From an uncultured Coriobacteriaceae bacterium (lineage in GTDB: Bacteria; Actinomycetota; Coriobacteriia; Coriobacteriales; Atopobiaceae): DNA of 61,924 nucleotides. The notes under the pieces were generated by a model. The model made no database searches, had not been told where the DNA came from, and saw only the letters and a list, made by a program, of their open reading frames with translations. The position numbers were made by a program, and so were the translations under genes. Below are positions 50,275 through 59,017 of this stretch, one piece after another (the first letter of the stretch is position 1; each line of letters starts with the position of its first letter). The stretch covers positions 1 through 61,924 of the forward strand of contig CACZCK010000018.1 in NCBI GenBank assembly GCA_902779675.1, written 5' to 3'.

Positions 50275-53007
50275 CTATGTCTTGAGAACGAAGATCCGCT
50301 TGCCATCGCTGCCCGCCTGAGTTTTCGTGTGGCAGTGCTCGTTAACTTTGCGGGTGAACTGGGTCGGGGTTACAGCCTCGATGCCGATCCTGCGGCACCA
50401 TTCGCGATAGTTGCTATAGCAGACGGCGGGTCGCCAGCCTAAAACCTCCATGCGCTCGACGTAGAGCCACATGAGCACAGTGTCGTTCTCGGTGATGACA
50501 CGCTGCTTGACCAGCTCTCCTGCCTCGCAGTGTGAATAGGTATCGGTTGCCCGCTCGATTACTCCACGCAGGGCGTTTACGCCAAGAAGGGCAAGGCGTT
50601 GCAGGTTCTCGGGCTTTGCGAGCTTCTTGTCCATGTTGGGGTCATAGCCTTCGGTGCCGGGCGCGAAGCGATGCGTGAAGGGAATGAAGCACAGCCTGCG
50701 CCAAACGCCGTCCGTCGTATCGGCAAAGTGCGGAACGATGTTCATGGCGAAGGCGAGCGTTGCATGGGAGCGGAACCCGAAACCCTGCTTGTTCTTGACG
50801 TCGGTGTAGATCATGTCGCCAGTGACCATGCACTTGAACATGGCGAGCGCCTTGCCCGAAAGCTCGTCGGCCGGGATGTCTGCGGCGATGTTGGCGAGCT
50901 TGCCGACCAGCTGCACTGCCTGGAAGCGGTCGCCGAGGATAGAGGGCTTGAGGCTCGAGACGTTGTCGTCGCCGAGCAGGGCGGTGACGAACCCTAGGAA
51001 GGTGGACTTGCCGGTCGATGCGTTGCGCTTGTCGTCCGAGATGTCGCCGGTGAGCATGAGCGACTGCCTGATAACCTGTCGTGCGCACATGGACTGCCCG
51101 ACGAACTCTTCGAGCACGAGCCGTGCCTCGGCGTCTCCGCCCGTGACCGCATCGAGGAACTCGTCTGCAAGCCCTGCAGGGGCGTCGGGGTCAAACTCGA
51201 TGGAGATCATGCCCATCACGTACATCTCCGGTCCCGGCTCGACGAATTCGCCGGTCTCCACGCAGAGAACCCCATTGGCGAAAGCTATGTAGCACTTGCC
51301 GTCGAAGTCCTCGGGGGTGGTCACGTGCGGGCGCAGGTTGATGTCCTTGATCACCTCGTTGCGCTGGCTGCTGGTCAGGCGGGGTTGCACGTCGCTGCAG
51401 AGCCTTTCCATGGCTCCGTACCCAAAGCGCCAGAGACCGCCTGCGAATATCGCGGGCGAGCCGTCGATGAGCGAAGCATGGGCCTCGCGTGCCATGTCCT
51501 CTGCCAAACATTCGTGCATGAAGCGGTTGGTGCTGGGGTCGAAATAGCTGCTCTGCCACGACATGCCGGCTGACCAGTCCCGCTCGGCAGTGCCGGCGCT
51601 GCGGCCGCCACGTTGGTACTTGGTCGAACGTTTAACGATGTCAGCGATAGCGGCTTCCGTCAGGGGCTTCTGGCAGCGCGCCGAGTTCGCATCGAGGGCG
51701 GCGGTAAGTATGTCCTCGGCGTAATAGCCTTTGGCGCGCAGATGGCAGCAGTAACGGAAGAGCATGCTCTTCTCCTCGCCCTCGGGGATGATGTCGGGCA
51801 TCGAGAAGGGCTCCTTCTTGCCGGCCTTCTGGTCAACACCCGACGGAGCCGCACCATTCGCGGGCGTCTGGTCGTTCCAGTCGAGGGGCTTGCGGCTCCA
51901 GCAGTAGTAGTCCCCGCTGTAGTTCGACAGAGCCTTTCCGATCGTGCGCATGCCATGCGTGCTACCGCTGTCGGCTCGCTCCCACTTGTCGGGCCGGTAG
52001 AGCGCGGTCATCTTGAAAACGGCATCGACGAGAACCGCATCGTTGCCCGCATAGAAGATGATGTAGTTGCACATCGCAAGGTCGGCTTCGCTATGGCTCG
52101 TGTACCCTGAGATGTCACCAGACAGCAGGGCTTGCAGCTTCGCGTTGTTGGTGTCGAGGAGTTTCCCGTAGATCACGCCGGGGTCGTCCGCGCGGCCATC
52201 GCCGGGGTCATGGTCAGCGAACGAGCCCCGCGTTCCTCCGGCAGTCCCTTGCGCTGGCTGGGGCTCGCTGTCGCCAAGGTACACTTCGTATATGTACATG
52301 AGAGCGTCGGGCACGGCGTTGATCTCGAAGTGGTTGTCGTACACGGCTCCGGTCACAGTGAAGAAGCGCCCATGGTCATACATCTCGTACCCGCCACGCT
52401 TGCAGCGGTTTTTGCCTTCCGGCTTGCCGCACAGCGAGAACATGTGCAGGCCATCCCCGGACGGGGAGTACTCCACGTAGGTCTCGCAGCAGTCGATGAT
52501 GGACGCAAGCTCTTCGTCAACGATGGTGCCGTCGGCGACCACATGGTCGAAGTCGACGCCCGTTACGTCGCGATCGTTGGAGAATTCATAGCCGATGCCG
52601 GCCACGTCCTGAGACAACCACGCGCGCACGGCCGCGTCGTACGTTCCCCAGGTCGAGGGATCGCCAGCCCTTGCCTTGCGCGTACCACTGGGAGCATAGG
52701 GCTCCTTGGTCAGCTCGGGTGCGTTTCCGTTCTTGCCCTTCCGGACGACCCACTTCCAGCAGACCCACTGGGGCCTGTCTTTGAGGACCTGAGGGAAGGC
52801 AGTATAGGTGAGTTCGTCGCGGGTCCCGTCATTCCGGTTCCGGCGGTCGGCCTCCGCCTGAAGCTCCTGCTCGGCGGTGCCAAAACTATCAGGGTTCGTG
52901 ACATCGGTGTATGATGCAACCACGGTAGGCCCCTGGTCTACCATCCCGCTGCCGGTGGTCTGGCCTGCAAGCATACGGCCACCGGTGGCGCTTTCCATTT
53001 GATTCAT
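50275..53007 (-). CDS. Primase-helicase (PrimPol-like N-terminus, D5-type SF3 helicase)
   Basis: The element's replication protein, 910 residues. The N-terminal half has archaeo-eukaryotic primase features: GYEFSNDRDVTGVDFDH (about 139-155) with the metal-binding acids, SPSGDGLH (181-188) and YDHGRFFTVTG. After a linker and a D5_N-like region the SF3 helicase begins with Walker A at 654-669 (GDISDDKRNASTGKST), followed by ANIAADIPADELSG and FAMNIVPHF. A C-terminal winged helix ends the protein. Such enzymes are typical both of phages and of satellites that replicate independently. A small HTH gene lies 12 bases upstream. Confidence 0.9.
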   Translation of the reverse strand: MNQMESATGGRMLAGQTTGSGMVDQGPTVVASYTDVTNPDSFGTAEQELQAEADRRNRNDGTRDELTYTAFPQVLKDRPQWVCWKWVVRKGKNGNAPELTKEPYAPSGTRKARAGDPSTWGTYDAAVRAWLSQDVAGIGYEFSNDRDVTGVDFDHVVADGTIVDEELASIIDCCETYVEYSPSGDGLHMFSLCGKPEGKNRCKRGGYEMYDHGRFFTVTGAVYDNHFEINAVPDALMYIYEVYLGDSEPQPAQGTAGGTRGSFADHDPGDGRADDPGVIYGKLLDTNNAKLQALLSGDISGYTSHSEADLAMCNYIIFYAGNDAVLVDAVFKMTALYRPDKWERADSGSTHGMRTIGKALSNYSGDYYCWSRKPLDWNDQTPANGAAPSGVDQKAGKKEPFSMPDIIPEGEEKSMLFRYCCHLRAKGYYAEDILTAALDANSARCQKPLTEAAIADIVKRSTKYQRGGRSAGTAERDWSAGMSWQSSYFDPSTNRFMHECLAEDMAREAHASLIDGSPAIFAGGLWRFGYGAMERLCSDVQPRLTSSQRNEVIKDINLRPHVTTPEDFDGKCYIAFANGVLCVETGEFVEPGPEMYVMGMISIEFDPDAPAGLADEFLDAVTGGDAEARLVLEEFVGQSMCARQVIRQSLMLTGDISDDKRNASTGKSTFLGFVTALLGDDNVSSLKPSILGDRFQAVQLVGKLANIAADIPADELSGKALAMFKCMVTGDMIYTDVKNKQGFGFRSHATLAFAMNIVPHFADTTDGVWRRLCFIPFTHRFAPGTEGYDPNMDKKLAKPENLQRLALLGVNALRGVIERATDTYSHCEAGELVKQRVITENDTVLMWLYVERMEVLGWRPAVCYSNYREWCRRIGIEAVTPTQFTRKVNEHCHTKTQAGSDGKRIFVLKT

Positions 53008-53019
53008 TGGTATCGCCGC

Positions 53020-53262
53020 CTAGCGAACCTGGCCGAACTGGGCGCAGATGGCGCTCGTGTTGAAGCGCCATTGGTTGCCGATGCGGAAGCTGCCGTGAAG
53101 ATTGCCCTTGCATGCCTCGCGCGTAACGGTGCGCTCGGAGACGCACGCAATGCGGGCGACCTCCTTCTTGCCGATGATGGCGGGAAGAGAGTCGATCTCG
53201 CTCTGGGTGTAACCCACGACAATCGCCTGCGCCTGGTCGTTCTTCTGTTTGATCGCGGTCAT
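53020..53262 (-). CDS. Small HTH protein (excisionase/MerR-like)
   Basis: An 80-residue DNA-binding protein: the HTH EVARIACVSERTVTREACKGNLHGSFRIGNQWRFNTSAI is of the excisionase/HTH_17 type. The ATG at 53262 has ACGGAGAT upstream. It is the first gene after the operator region and runs into the primase gene, so it is probably an early regulator. A role as recombination directionality factor is possible and would compete with the assignment of the 25175 gene. Confidence 0.75.
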   Translation of the reverse strand: MTAIKQKNDQAQAIVVGYTQSEIDSLPAIIGKKEVARIACVSERTVTREACKGNLHGSFRIGNQWRFNTSAICAQFGQVR

Positions 53263-53601
53263 GGTAATCTCCGTTCTCGTGTTGCAATGGCCGGATCGTG
53301 CACGTCCTTCGTGTCTGCTAGCAACCCGAATATACGGCGCTGTCACAAATGGCGCAATCGAAGAAACCGCAGGTAAACAGGTATAAATGACCAGCAAACC
53401 GCGCGTATGGAAACGGTTTGCCCTGAAGGAAATTGCCCTGTTCTTGGATGGTTCGAATAGCAAAGCGCCACCCAGTCGGCGGAATGCCTTGGAGTGGCGC
53501 TTGCATCGGAGGGCAAAGCGTTATCTGGCGAGCGGTTAGCTTTCGGCAGGATGGTCTATCAGCCTAGAAGCAAACCGTTCGCTGGTAGGCGGTTTGTTCC
53601 G
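53263..53601. promoter_or_regulatory. Early control region with paired operators and a promoter
   Basis: Two dyads share the form GCAAACCG-N12-CGGTTTG(C/T): 53394-53421 and 53570-53597, with centres 176 bp apart. A leftward promoter is predicted at 53357-53352 (TTGCGC), 17 bp, 53334-53329 (TATATT). It drives the small HTH and primase genes. The dyads are probably bound by one or both regulators encoded just upstream. No gene is present. Confidence 0.65.
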
Positions 53602-54612
53602 TCACTCTTCGGATTCGGTCTCCACATAATCTTCATCATCTTGCTGACCAAGGCCCAGTGCAAGGCGTCCGGCACCAAGTCTTTGGACCTCTATCCCTCT
53701 ACTCACGAAATAATCGGCAACCTCGTCAGCAAATAACTCGTCCGCCTCTTCTTGCTCCGGGTCATAGATGCTCCCGTCGGCTTCCATGTAGTAACCGGTG
53801 ATGTCCGAGATCTTCGGGCCGTACTCGTCCTCGTCGTCGCGCCACTCGGCATGAAAGTAGGGGCCGTAGTCACTGTATGATTCATCGGTCTCGTACCATC
53901 TCGGCCACCGATCGTCCTCATCCGTCTTGTCACCACTGATTGTGTGCTCTGCGTCTGCGAGGGCATGGGGGATGACGGCATGTCTCGGTATATATGTGCC
54001 TGACTTCCCGGTGAGGAACTCGGCCATCTCGCCGATGTACCTATGGTCCTCAACAGCGCCCAACCGGTGCATGTTTCTTACGGCAGAGGCATCCTCGCCG
54101 TCGATAAAGCCGAGAGCTACGCCGGGATCGACCTCCAAGGTCGCGCACAGGGCGAGGAACTCTCCCAGCTTCATGTTCTCGACAGCCCTCATCTTGGAGC
54201 GGAAGGTCGACTCGTTCACGCCGATGGCCTCTCCAGCCTGCGCCGCCGTTATCTGCCGCAACCGCCTGTATTCTTCAAGGTTCTCAGCAGCGACCGAGCA
54301 TGCGTCCTTCACCTCTTCGTCGAGGGAGTCGCGGGCTGAGGCTATCTCGGCATCGAAGTCGTACGGCTCGTCGTATGCTGGCGCGTCGACTGTTCCTGCG
54401 GCGCGCTCCACGTTTTGAACCGATGTCTTGATGGCGTTGTCGTGGCTGAAGAACTGAACCTTTGCATTCGGCGTAGCGCCAGGCCCTCCATGCGTGCTCT
54501 TAAAAAGGATTTCGTGCTTCAATCTGGACCCGGCCATCCACAGCCACATCCAGTCATGTCGTACGAACTTGCCAGACGGCCTGTTGGGGCCGCGCGTGCG
54601 TCCCTTTGGCAT
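53602..54612 (-). CDS. Phage regulator with central HTH, paralogue 1
   Basis: A 336-residue protein. A central XRE-like HTH (about 115-150, LEEYRRLRQITAAQAGEAIGVNESTFRSKM) is followed by a conserved block, LGEFLALCATLEVDPGVALGFIDGEDASAVRNMHRL. The N-terminus has a Trp-rich segment; the C-terminus is very acidic. The same plan, with clear similarity in the HTH and following block, is seen in the adjacent gene. It overlaps that gene by one base and lies directly upstream of the paired operators, so a repressor role is likely. Confidence 0.78.
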   Translation of the reverse strand: MPKGRTRGPNRPSGKFVRHDWMWLWMAGSRLKHEILFKSTHGGPGATPNAKVQFFSHDNAIKTSVQNVERAAGTVDAPAYDEPYDFDAEIASARDSLDEEVKDACSVAAENLEEYRRLRQITAAQAGEAIGVNESTFRSKMRAVENMKLGEFLALCATLEVDPGVALGFIDGEDASAVRNMHRLGAVEDHRYIGEMAEFLTGKSGTYIPRHAVIPHALADAEHTISGDKTDEDDRWPRWYETDESYSDYGPYFHAEWRDDEDEYGPKISDITGYYMEADGSIYDPEQEEADELFADEVADYFVSRGIEVQRLGAGRLALGLGQQDDEDYVETESEE

Positions 54613-55646
54613 CAGGCGTCACCTCCAAATTCTGCTTCGCCAGCCTTGCTCTCCAGCATTTTGAGAAACTCAACGTAAATAGCAGATTCCACGCTCTTCA
54701 GGCTTTCTGCCTGCTCCTCACAATCATTTAGTTGAAGGCTGGAAATGGTGGACCTAACCTTCAGCACCTGGTCATATTTGCTTCTTAGCTCGGGATACTC
54801 TTGCAGCAGCTTGATGAGTTCGCTAGCTGCTTCGGCCTTCATCTCGTACGTTGTCTTCCAGGGAACAATATGCTTTACGGAGCGGAGGTACTCGATAATA
54901 AGATTGTTGAACACGGTGTAATCGAAGCTTGTTTGCCACCAAAGAGGCCACTCGGGGAGGCCGTCGTCATCATCAGGGTCATCGCTCCAGCCCATGTCCG
55001 CCTCAATTGCTGGCGAGACTGATTGCCTAATCATGGTCCTACCATTTTGCTTATGGGAAAGGATCTGCACGAACTCACCGACGGCGCGGTGGTCTGATGC
55101 TTTGTCCAAGTAGTGGATGTTACGAACGAGATTGGCGTCCTCGCTGTCTACATAACCGAGCACAACACATGGGTCGGTGAGACACACAGAGCATAGTGTC
55201 AGAAATTCTCTGAGGGTTAGGGTTCCCTCATTCAACTTCTTTCGAAGAGTTGACTCGCTAACATCGATTGCCCTGGAGAGCTCAGTGATGGTGATGTGGA
55301 AGATCTTTCGATATTCGCTTATGTTCCAGCTCACTGCATTACAGATTTCATCAACCTCGCGCTCCATTCTGTCCCTGGCCAGTTTGAGCGCGAAGGCATC
55401 AACATCAGCTCTTGCTTCATCGGCGTATTCGGGATGTGCGTCGATGAAAACTGCATCCAGAAGGTCCACACCCTTGCTCCACGTCCAATACCAGTCGCTA
55501 CGAGCAAACGCGCCTACCGGTTTCGCAGCGCCACGCCTATGTGCGATCGTCCTCATGGCGGCTTCAACGCGTTCGCTCTCTTCTTCCTCGGTCAGGTTCT
55601 CCTCGATGACCTCATCGGTCTCGATATCGGTCTGCTTGCTGTCCAT
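54612..55646 (-). CDS. Phage regulator with central HTH, paralogue 2
   Basis: A 344-residue protein sharing the central HTH and following block with its neighbour (ISEYRKIFHITITELSRAIDVSESTLRKKL, then LREFLTLCSVCLTDPCVVLGYVDSEDANLVRNIHYL). It also shares an N-terminal Trp-containing segment (ARSDWYWTWSKGVDLL). The C-terminal third is helical and differs from paralogue 1. The DNA is AT-richer than in neighbouring genes. Tandem divergent paralogues could form heterodimers or recognise the two operators separately. Confidence 0.78.
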   Translation of the reverse strand: MDSKQTDIETDEVIEENLTEEEESERVEAAMRTIAHRRGAAKPVGAFARSDWYWTWSKGVDLLDAVFIDAHPEYADEARADVDAFALKLARDRMEREVDEICNAVSWNISEYRKIFHITITELSRAIDVSESTLRKKLNEGTLTLREFLTLCSVCLTDPCVVLGYVDSEDANLVRNIHYLDKASDHRAVGEFVQILSHKQNGRTMIRQSVSPAIEADMGWSDDPDDDDGLPEWPLWWQTSFDYTVFNNLIIEYLRSVKHIVPWKTTYEMKAEAASELIKLLQEYPELRSKYDQVLKVRSTISSLQLNDCEEQAESLKSVESAIYVEFLKMLESKAGEAEFGGDA

Positions 55647-55668
55647 ACCGCCCTCGCTTTCTGCTAAA

Positions 55669-55700
55669 CTGGCCGCCCTCTCGATAGCAAAGGCGGCCAG
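55669..55700 (-). terminator. Hairpin after the integrase gene
   Basis: CTGGCCGCC and GGCGGCCAG form a perfect 9-bp stem between the integrase stop and the next gene; on the minus strand it is followed by TTTAGC. It may limit read-through from integrase into the regulator genes. Confidence 0.6.
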
Positions 55701-55717
55701 CAGTACGTTAAAACTGA

Positions 55718-56920
55718 CTATTTGAACGTCTTCGCACCCTCCGGCATCTCGCGCATGGCCGCAGCCGTGCTCTCTGCCGCCTTGCGCATAGCCTCGTCAT
55801 CGTTTCCAGCGTAGATGTCGAGCGTGGTCTTGGCGGAAGCGTGGCCGAGAAGGCCCTGTACGCTCTTCACGTCTGCGCCGTTGGCGATTGCGGCGGTCGC
55901 GTACGTGTGGCGAAGGTCGTGGAAGGTGGGTACTTTGCCCTGCGTGCCCTTCAGGTCGAGGGACTTGGCGATGGCCTTCCAGGACTGCCAGAGGAAGTGT
56001 GGGTCCATGTAGGCGTAGGCGACGCCGTCACCGATGCCGCCGACCACGTACATGTCCTCGGAAAACTTGATGCCCGCCACCGCGCACTCGGCGTTCACGG
56101 CCTCCTTACGGGTGGTGAGCAGATCCGAGAGCGATTGGTCGATGGGGATGTTGCGCATCGAGCGTGCCGTCTTGGGTTCCTTTACATATGTACGGGAGCC
56201 GTCCCGCGCGATGGTGCGCCGGATGTGCAGGGTCTTCGTCTTGAAGTCGACATCGGCCCAGCGGAGCCCACACACTTCGCCTTCGCGCATGCCGGTGTAG
56301 AGGGCGAGCGAAATGGCGACGTTCACGGGCGAGCATCCCGTCGCATCGAGGTAGGACACCAAACGAGCCCGCTGCATGGTATCCAGCGAGTTCGGTTCCT
56401 TCTTGGGGAGCTTCGGACGCTTGACCGCCGAGAGGGGATCGTAGGGAAGGCGATGAACCTCGACCGCATGGCGAACGGCAACATGAAGCACGTTGAATGC
56501 CTTGCGCACCGTTGCTGCGGACTTGCCACTCGAGAGCATGTTGCCGATCCATCGCTCGGCGTCCTCAGCCGTCAACTCGTCGATGGAGACGCCGCCGATG
56601 GGGTCTGACTTGATGTGGGCGAGCATGAACCGGTAGCCGGTGGTTGTCGACTTCGCGGCCGACTCGATGTGATGTTCTACGTACTCAGCGACGGTCGATG
56701 CGAGGATCCTCACGTCACCGCGAGTCTCGTGCCAGGCACGCTCCTCCTGCTCCCGCCATTCGGCCAGGGCGGCAGTGGCCTCGCGCTTGAGCTCGGCGTC
56801 GGGGAAGGTCTTGTACTTGGACTTCCACTTGTTGTCTTCGTCCTTGTACTTGAGGATGCCTTGCCAGCCCTTGCCCTTGCGTTTGCGGATGCTTGCACTC
56901 GTGTAATGCGTGAACTTCAT
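55718..56920 (-). CDS. int: Tyrosine site-specific integrase
   Basis: A 400-residue recombinase that inserts the element into tRNA-Val. The N-terminus (about 1-60) is an AP2-like arm-binding domain and about 75-155 a SAM-like core-binding domain. The catalytic residues are Arg212 (YTGMREGEVCGL), Lys near 250 (VKEPKTARS), His334-xx-Arg337 (HDLRH), His360 (LLGHAS) and Tyr370 (LDIYAGN). Two GGACACCAAA sites lie 21-43 bases upstream of the ATG, so the integrase may repress itself. It lies about 170 bp from attR. Confidence 0.95.
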   Translation of the reverse strand: MKFTHYTSASIRKRKGKGWQGILKYKDEDNKWKSKYKTFPDAELKREATAALAEWREQEERAWHETRGDVRILASTVAEYVEHHIESAAKSTTTGYRFMLAHIKSDPIGGVSIDELTAEDAERWIGNMLSSGKSAATVRKAFNVLHVAVRHAVEVHRLPYDPLSAVKRPKLPKKEPNSLDTMQRARLVSYLDATGCSPVNVAISLALYTGMREGEVCGLRWADVDFKTKTLHIRRTIARDGSRTYVKEPKTARSMRNIPIDQSLSDLLTTRKEAVNAECAVAGIKFSEDMYVVGGIGDGVAYAYMDPHFLWQSWKAIAKSLDLKGTQGKVPTFHDLRHTYATAAIANGADVKSVQGLLGHASAKTTLDIYAGNDDEAMRKAAESTAAAMREMPEGAKTFK

Positions 56921-56940
56921 GATTCGATACCTCCACTCTG

Positions 56941-56963
56941 GGACACCAAATCAGGACACCAAA
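56941..56963. promoter_or_regulatory. Right integrase arm sites (two copies)
   Basis: GGACACCAAA at 56941-56950 and 56954-56963, in the integrase promoter region. They match the motif repeated seven times near attL. Confidence 0.7.
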
Positions 56964-57088
56964 AGTTGTTGTCCCCATTCTACCACCGTGACTCATTGGA
57001 TTCTAGGTTGTCCTAAAAGTGCAGGTAAACATGGCTAGTTTGTGCTATTATGTCCTTGTTGATTCTGCCTGTCTTGCAAGTTAGATAA

Positions 57089-57133
57089 CTGACACGGAAG
57101 AGGTCACAAGTTCAAATCTTGTAACGCCCACCA
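57089..57133 (+). repeat. attR core (45 bp)
   Basis: Identical to 24552-24596. It is only the 3' part of a tRNA-Val gene and cannot fold as a tRNA. Confidence 0.95.
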
Positions 57134-57141
57134 AATCTTCG

Positions 57142-57164
57142 CAGGCCCCTCGGGGCCTGTTTTT
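57142..57164 (+). terminator. Original host terminator of tRNA-Val
   Basis: CAGGCCCC-TC-GGGGCCTG followed by five T, 8 bases after attR. Before integration it would have ended tRNA-Val transcription. Confidence 0.88.
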
Positions 57165-57505
57165 GTATGACGTTCCCGGCTATAGGACAGGTGGCGTGCT
57201 TGATGCGCAAGGGGTGTAGAACACAAAGGGGTAATCCCTTGGTGTCATAGCCTTGTGGTGCGGGGGGATGGGTTTGACCTCACGGGGTACGGTCAAACTT
57301 GGTCAGAGGTGGCCTGTGAGACATGGAACGAGGTGTTTGACCTCGTCTTGTACGGTCGAACAGAGATCACGTTTCTGACCCTCGTTCAACGTAGCCACCC
57401 CAATCCAGCATGTCCTGACGACAACCCATCGCACACCTCGTTGTGTCATGACTTGTACCACGCAGGGGTGGCAAAATAGAATTGACGTGTCAATTTCGGC
57501 GATAG
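57165..57505. other. Intergenic region with two related dyads, right of attR
   Basis: Two 27-bp dyads of form GTTTGACC-N11-GGTCRAAC lie at 57272-57298 and 57335-57361, 63 bp apart (six helical turns). A third palindrome, ACACAAAGGG...CCCTTGGTGT, lies near 57217-57245. No gene is supported. The dyads most likely control the lipoprotein gene at 57506, but its promoter cannot be named. Confidence 0.55.
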
Positions 57506-58831
57506 ATGGAGCAAGCAATGGGGCGTGTGCGTGGGTACGGGAGATGCGGCAGCCACCTGCGAGAAGGCCGAAGCCACACCCTTGCAGGTGTTCATTGGGC
57601 GTGGGCAATCATCCCATTGTTCGTGACATTGGCCATCTGCGGTTGCCAGGCAAGCGGCGACTCTGTGGATGCCGGTGACGCTGGAAACGAAGAACAGAGC
57701 GTTGAGGCAACCAGCATAAGCGGGGGCGGTGATTATTCGCCACAGTTCTCCTATGAATCCGATTCGGAGCTCAACGAAAAGACAAAGAAGAAGTTCGAGC
57801 AGTACCTCGATCAGATTCATGACGAAAAATTCAACTATGAGTCAGCGGGTTCGGGCGGGCGATCTATCGAAATCGATGAAGCCTTTGATAGTGCACAAAT
57901 CTACAGCTCCGAGGGACTCGACCAGATGCTCGATTATTCGCGGGAGGACATTACCTACGATGACATCCGGGACGACATCGATAAGCTGGACATGCCTGAC
58001 AAGTGCAAGGAGATATACAAAACGCTTGCGGACAACCTGGAGCGGCAGTATCCAGACATGGATTTGCGTATATGGGATATCAACCTTCAGACGATGAAGT
58101 ATGAGGAGGTTGGTGCCAATATAATCGAGGCAATGGGTATCCATAGCGCCATCTATTTGATAGGTAGCAATGTGATAAAGATACAAGAAGGTTTCGACTA
58201 TCAGCCGGGCACGCTCGAGTATCAGATACTTGTTCACGAATTCTGCCACCCCATACGGGCGGCGTCTTTCGATGTGGGTGAAACATCGTGCTTCTGCGAG
58301 TTCGATGGGCTTGGCGAAGATTACGATGTTATCGACGAGGCGATGAATTCCATACTCGCGTTGAGGAGCTATGACCCGGACGATGCTCTCATCGGGTACA
58401 CCGTGATAAGCCATATGATCGAAGTCATTCTTGAATGTATGGATAACTATACGCTTCAAGATTATGTTGAGCATGATGTATACTACTTTGCCTCAAAGCT
58501 GGACGAGATGAATGGTGATGGCAACGCCATCGAAATGCTGAATCTCATGCAACTCTGCTGGGAAGACATTAAAGACGATGAGGTTACATTCCCTGTTGAA
58601 TACTACTATGGGCTCTACGACTACATCGCACGGATGTACTACGACAAATATCTCAGCAGCGACATGAGTGCCGATCAGGTGCAGTCGGTGGAAGACGAGC
58701 TCATTGGCAAGCTTGGAGCGGAGCTGACAGGGGAGAGGGCGCAGCAGCTCGAGAATGCCCACGCTCATTTTGACGACTACCTTGCTGAATACTGCAAGTC
58801 CCATGGAATCTCATTTGCCCCAGAGAACTAA
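57506..58831 (+). CDS. Secreted lipoprotein with a zincin-like HExxH motif
   Basis: A 441-residue protein. The N-terminal membrane helix ends at a lipobox-like LAICGC (Cys about 47), so it is probably anchored outside the membrane. An acidic, low-complexity linker follows to about residue 110. The putative metalloprotease core has LVHEFCHPI (HExxH, about 242-246) and a downstream DEAMNSILALRS that could give the third ligand. Codon use is AT-rich compared with the flanking host genes, which suggests transfer. It does not belong to the att-bounded element, although it borders it. No named family is recognised; the substrate is unknown. A second ATG at 57518 is an equally good start. Confidence 0.7.
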   Translation: MEQAMGRVRGYGRCGSHLREGRSHTLAGVHWAWAIIPLFVTLAICGCQASGDSVDAGDAGNEEQSVEATSISGGGDYSPQFSYESDSELNEKTKKKFEQYLDQIHDEKFNYESAGSGGRSIEIDEAFDSAQIYSSEGLDQMLDYSREDITYDDIRDDIDKLDMPDKCKEIYKTLADNLERQYPDMDLRIWDINLQTMKYEEVGANIIEAMGIHSAIYLIGSNVIKIQEGFDYQPGTLEYQILVHEFCHPIRAASFDVGETSCFCEFDGLGEDYDVIDEAMNSILALRSYDPDDALIGYTVISHMIEVILECMDNYTLQDYVEHDVYYFASKLDEMNGDGNAIEMLNLMQLCWEDIKDDEVTFPVEYYYGLYDYIARMYYDKYLSSDMSADQVQSVEDELIGKLGAELTGERAQQLENAHAHFDDYLAEYCKSHGISFAPEN

Positions 58832-59017
58832 CGTGGCTTAGCTCGCAAAAGAGTCCAGAAGCGCATGCTCTTGACTCGCTGCTTGCGTCGCCCATAGGCT
58901 TACCGATGCTCGAAGTTGTCGATGCAATACTAGCTCGTTACAATTTGCAAGGTATGACACGCTTTCAGGACCTTCTGGCGTCCTGTGGCGTGCGACATGT
59001 GCGGGTGGGGGTAACCG

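Larger units (their letters stand above)
24552..57133. mobile_element. Integrated phage-like element (defective prophage or capsid-forming satellite) in tRNA-Val
   Basis: Bounded by perfect 45-bp direct repeats, with integrase next to the right end and clustered GGACACCAAA sites inside both ends. It carries replication, packaging, head, connector and tail-tip genes. It also carries a six-gene defence cassette within the head module. It has no recognisable tail tube, tail chaperones, tape measure, head protease, holin or endolysin. The unit is about 32.5 kb from one core repeat to the other. Most genes run leftward, from integrase to tip protein. Confidence 0.93.

Noticed and set aside
57089..57133. 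Second tRNA-Val
   Set aside because: Only the 3' 45 bases are present; the acceptor 5' strand and D arm are missing. It is the attR copy.
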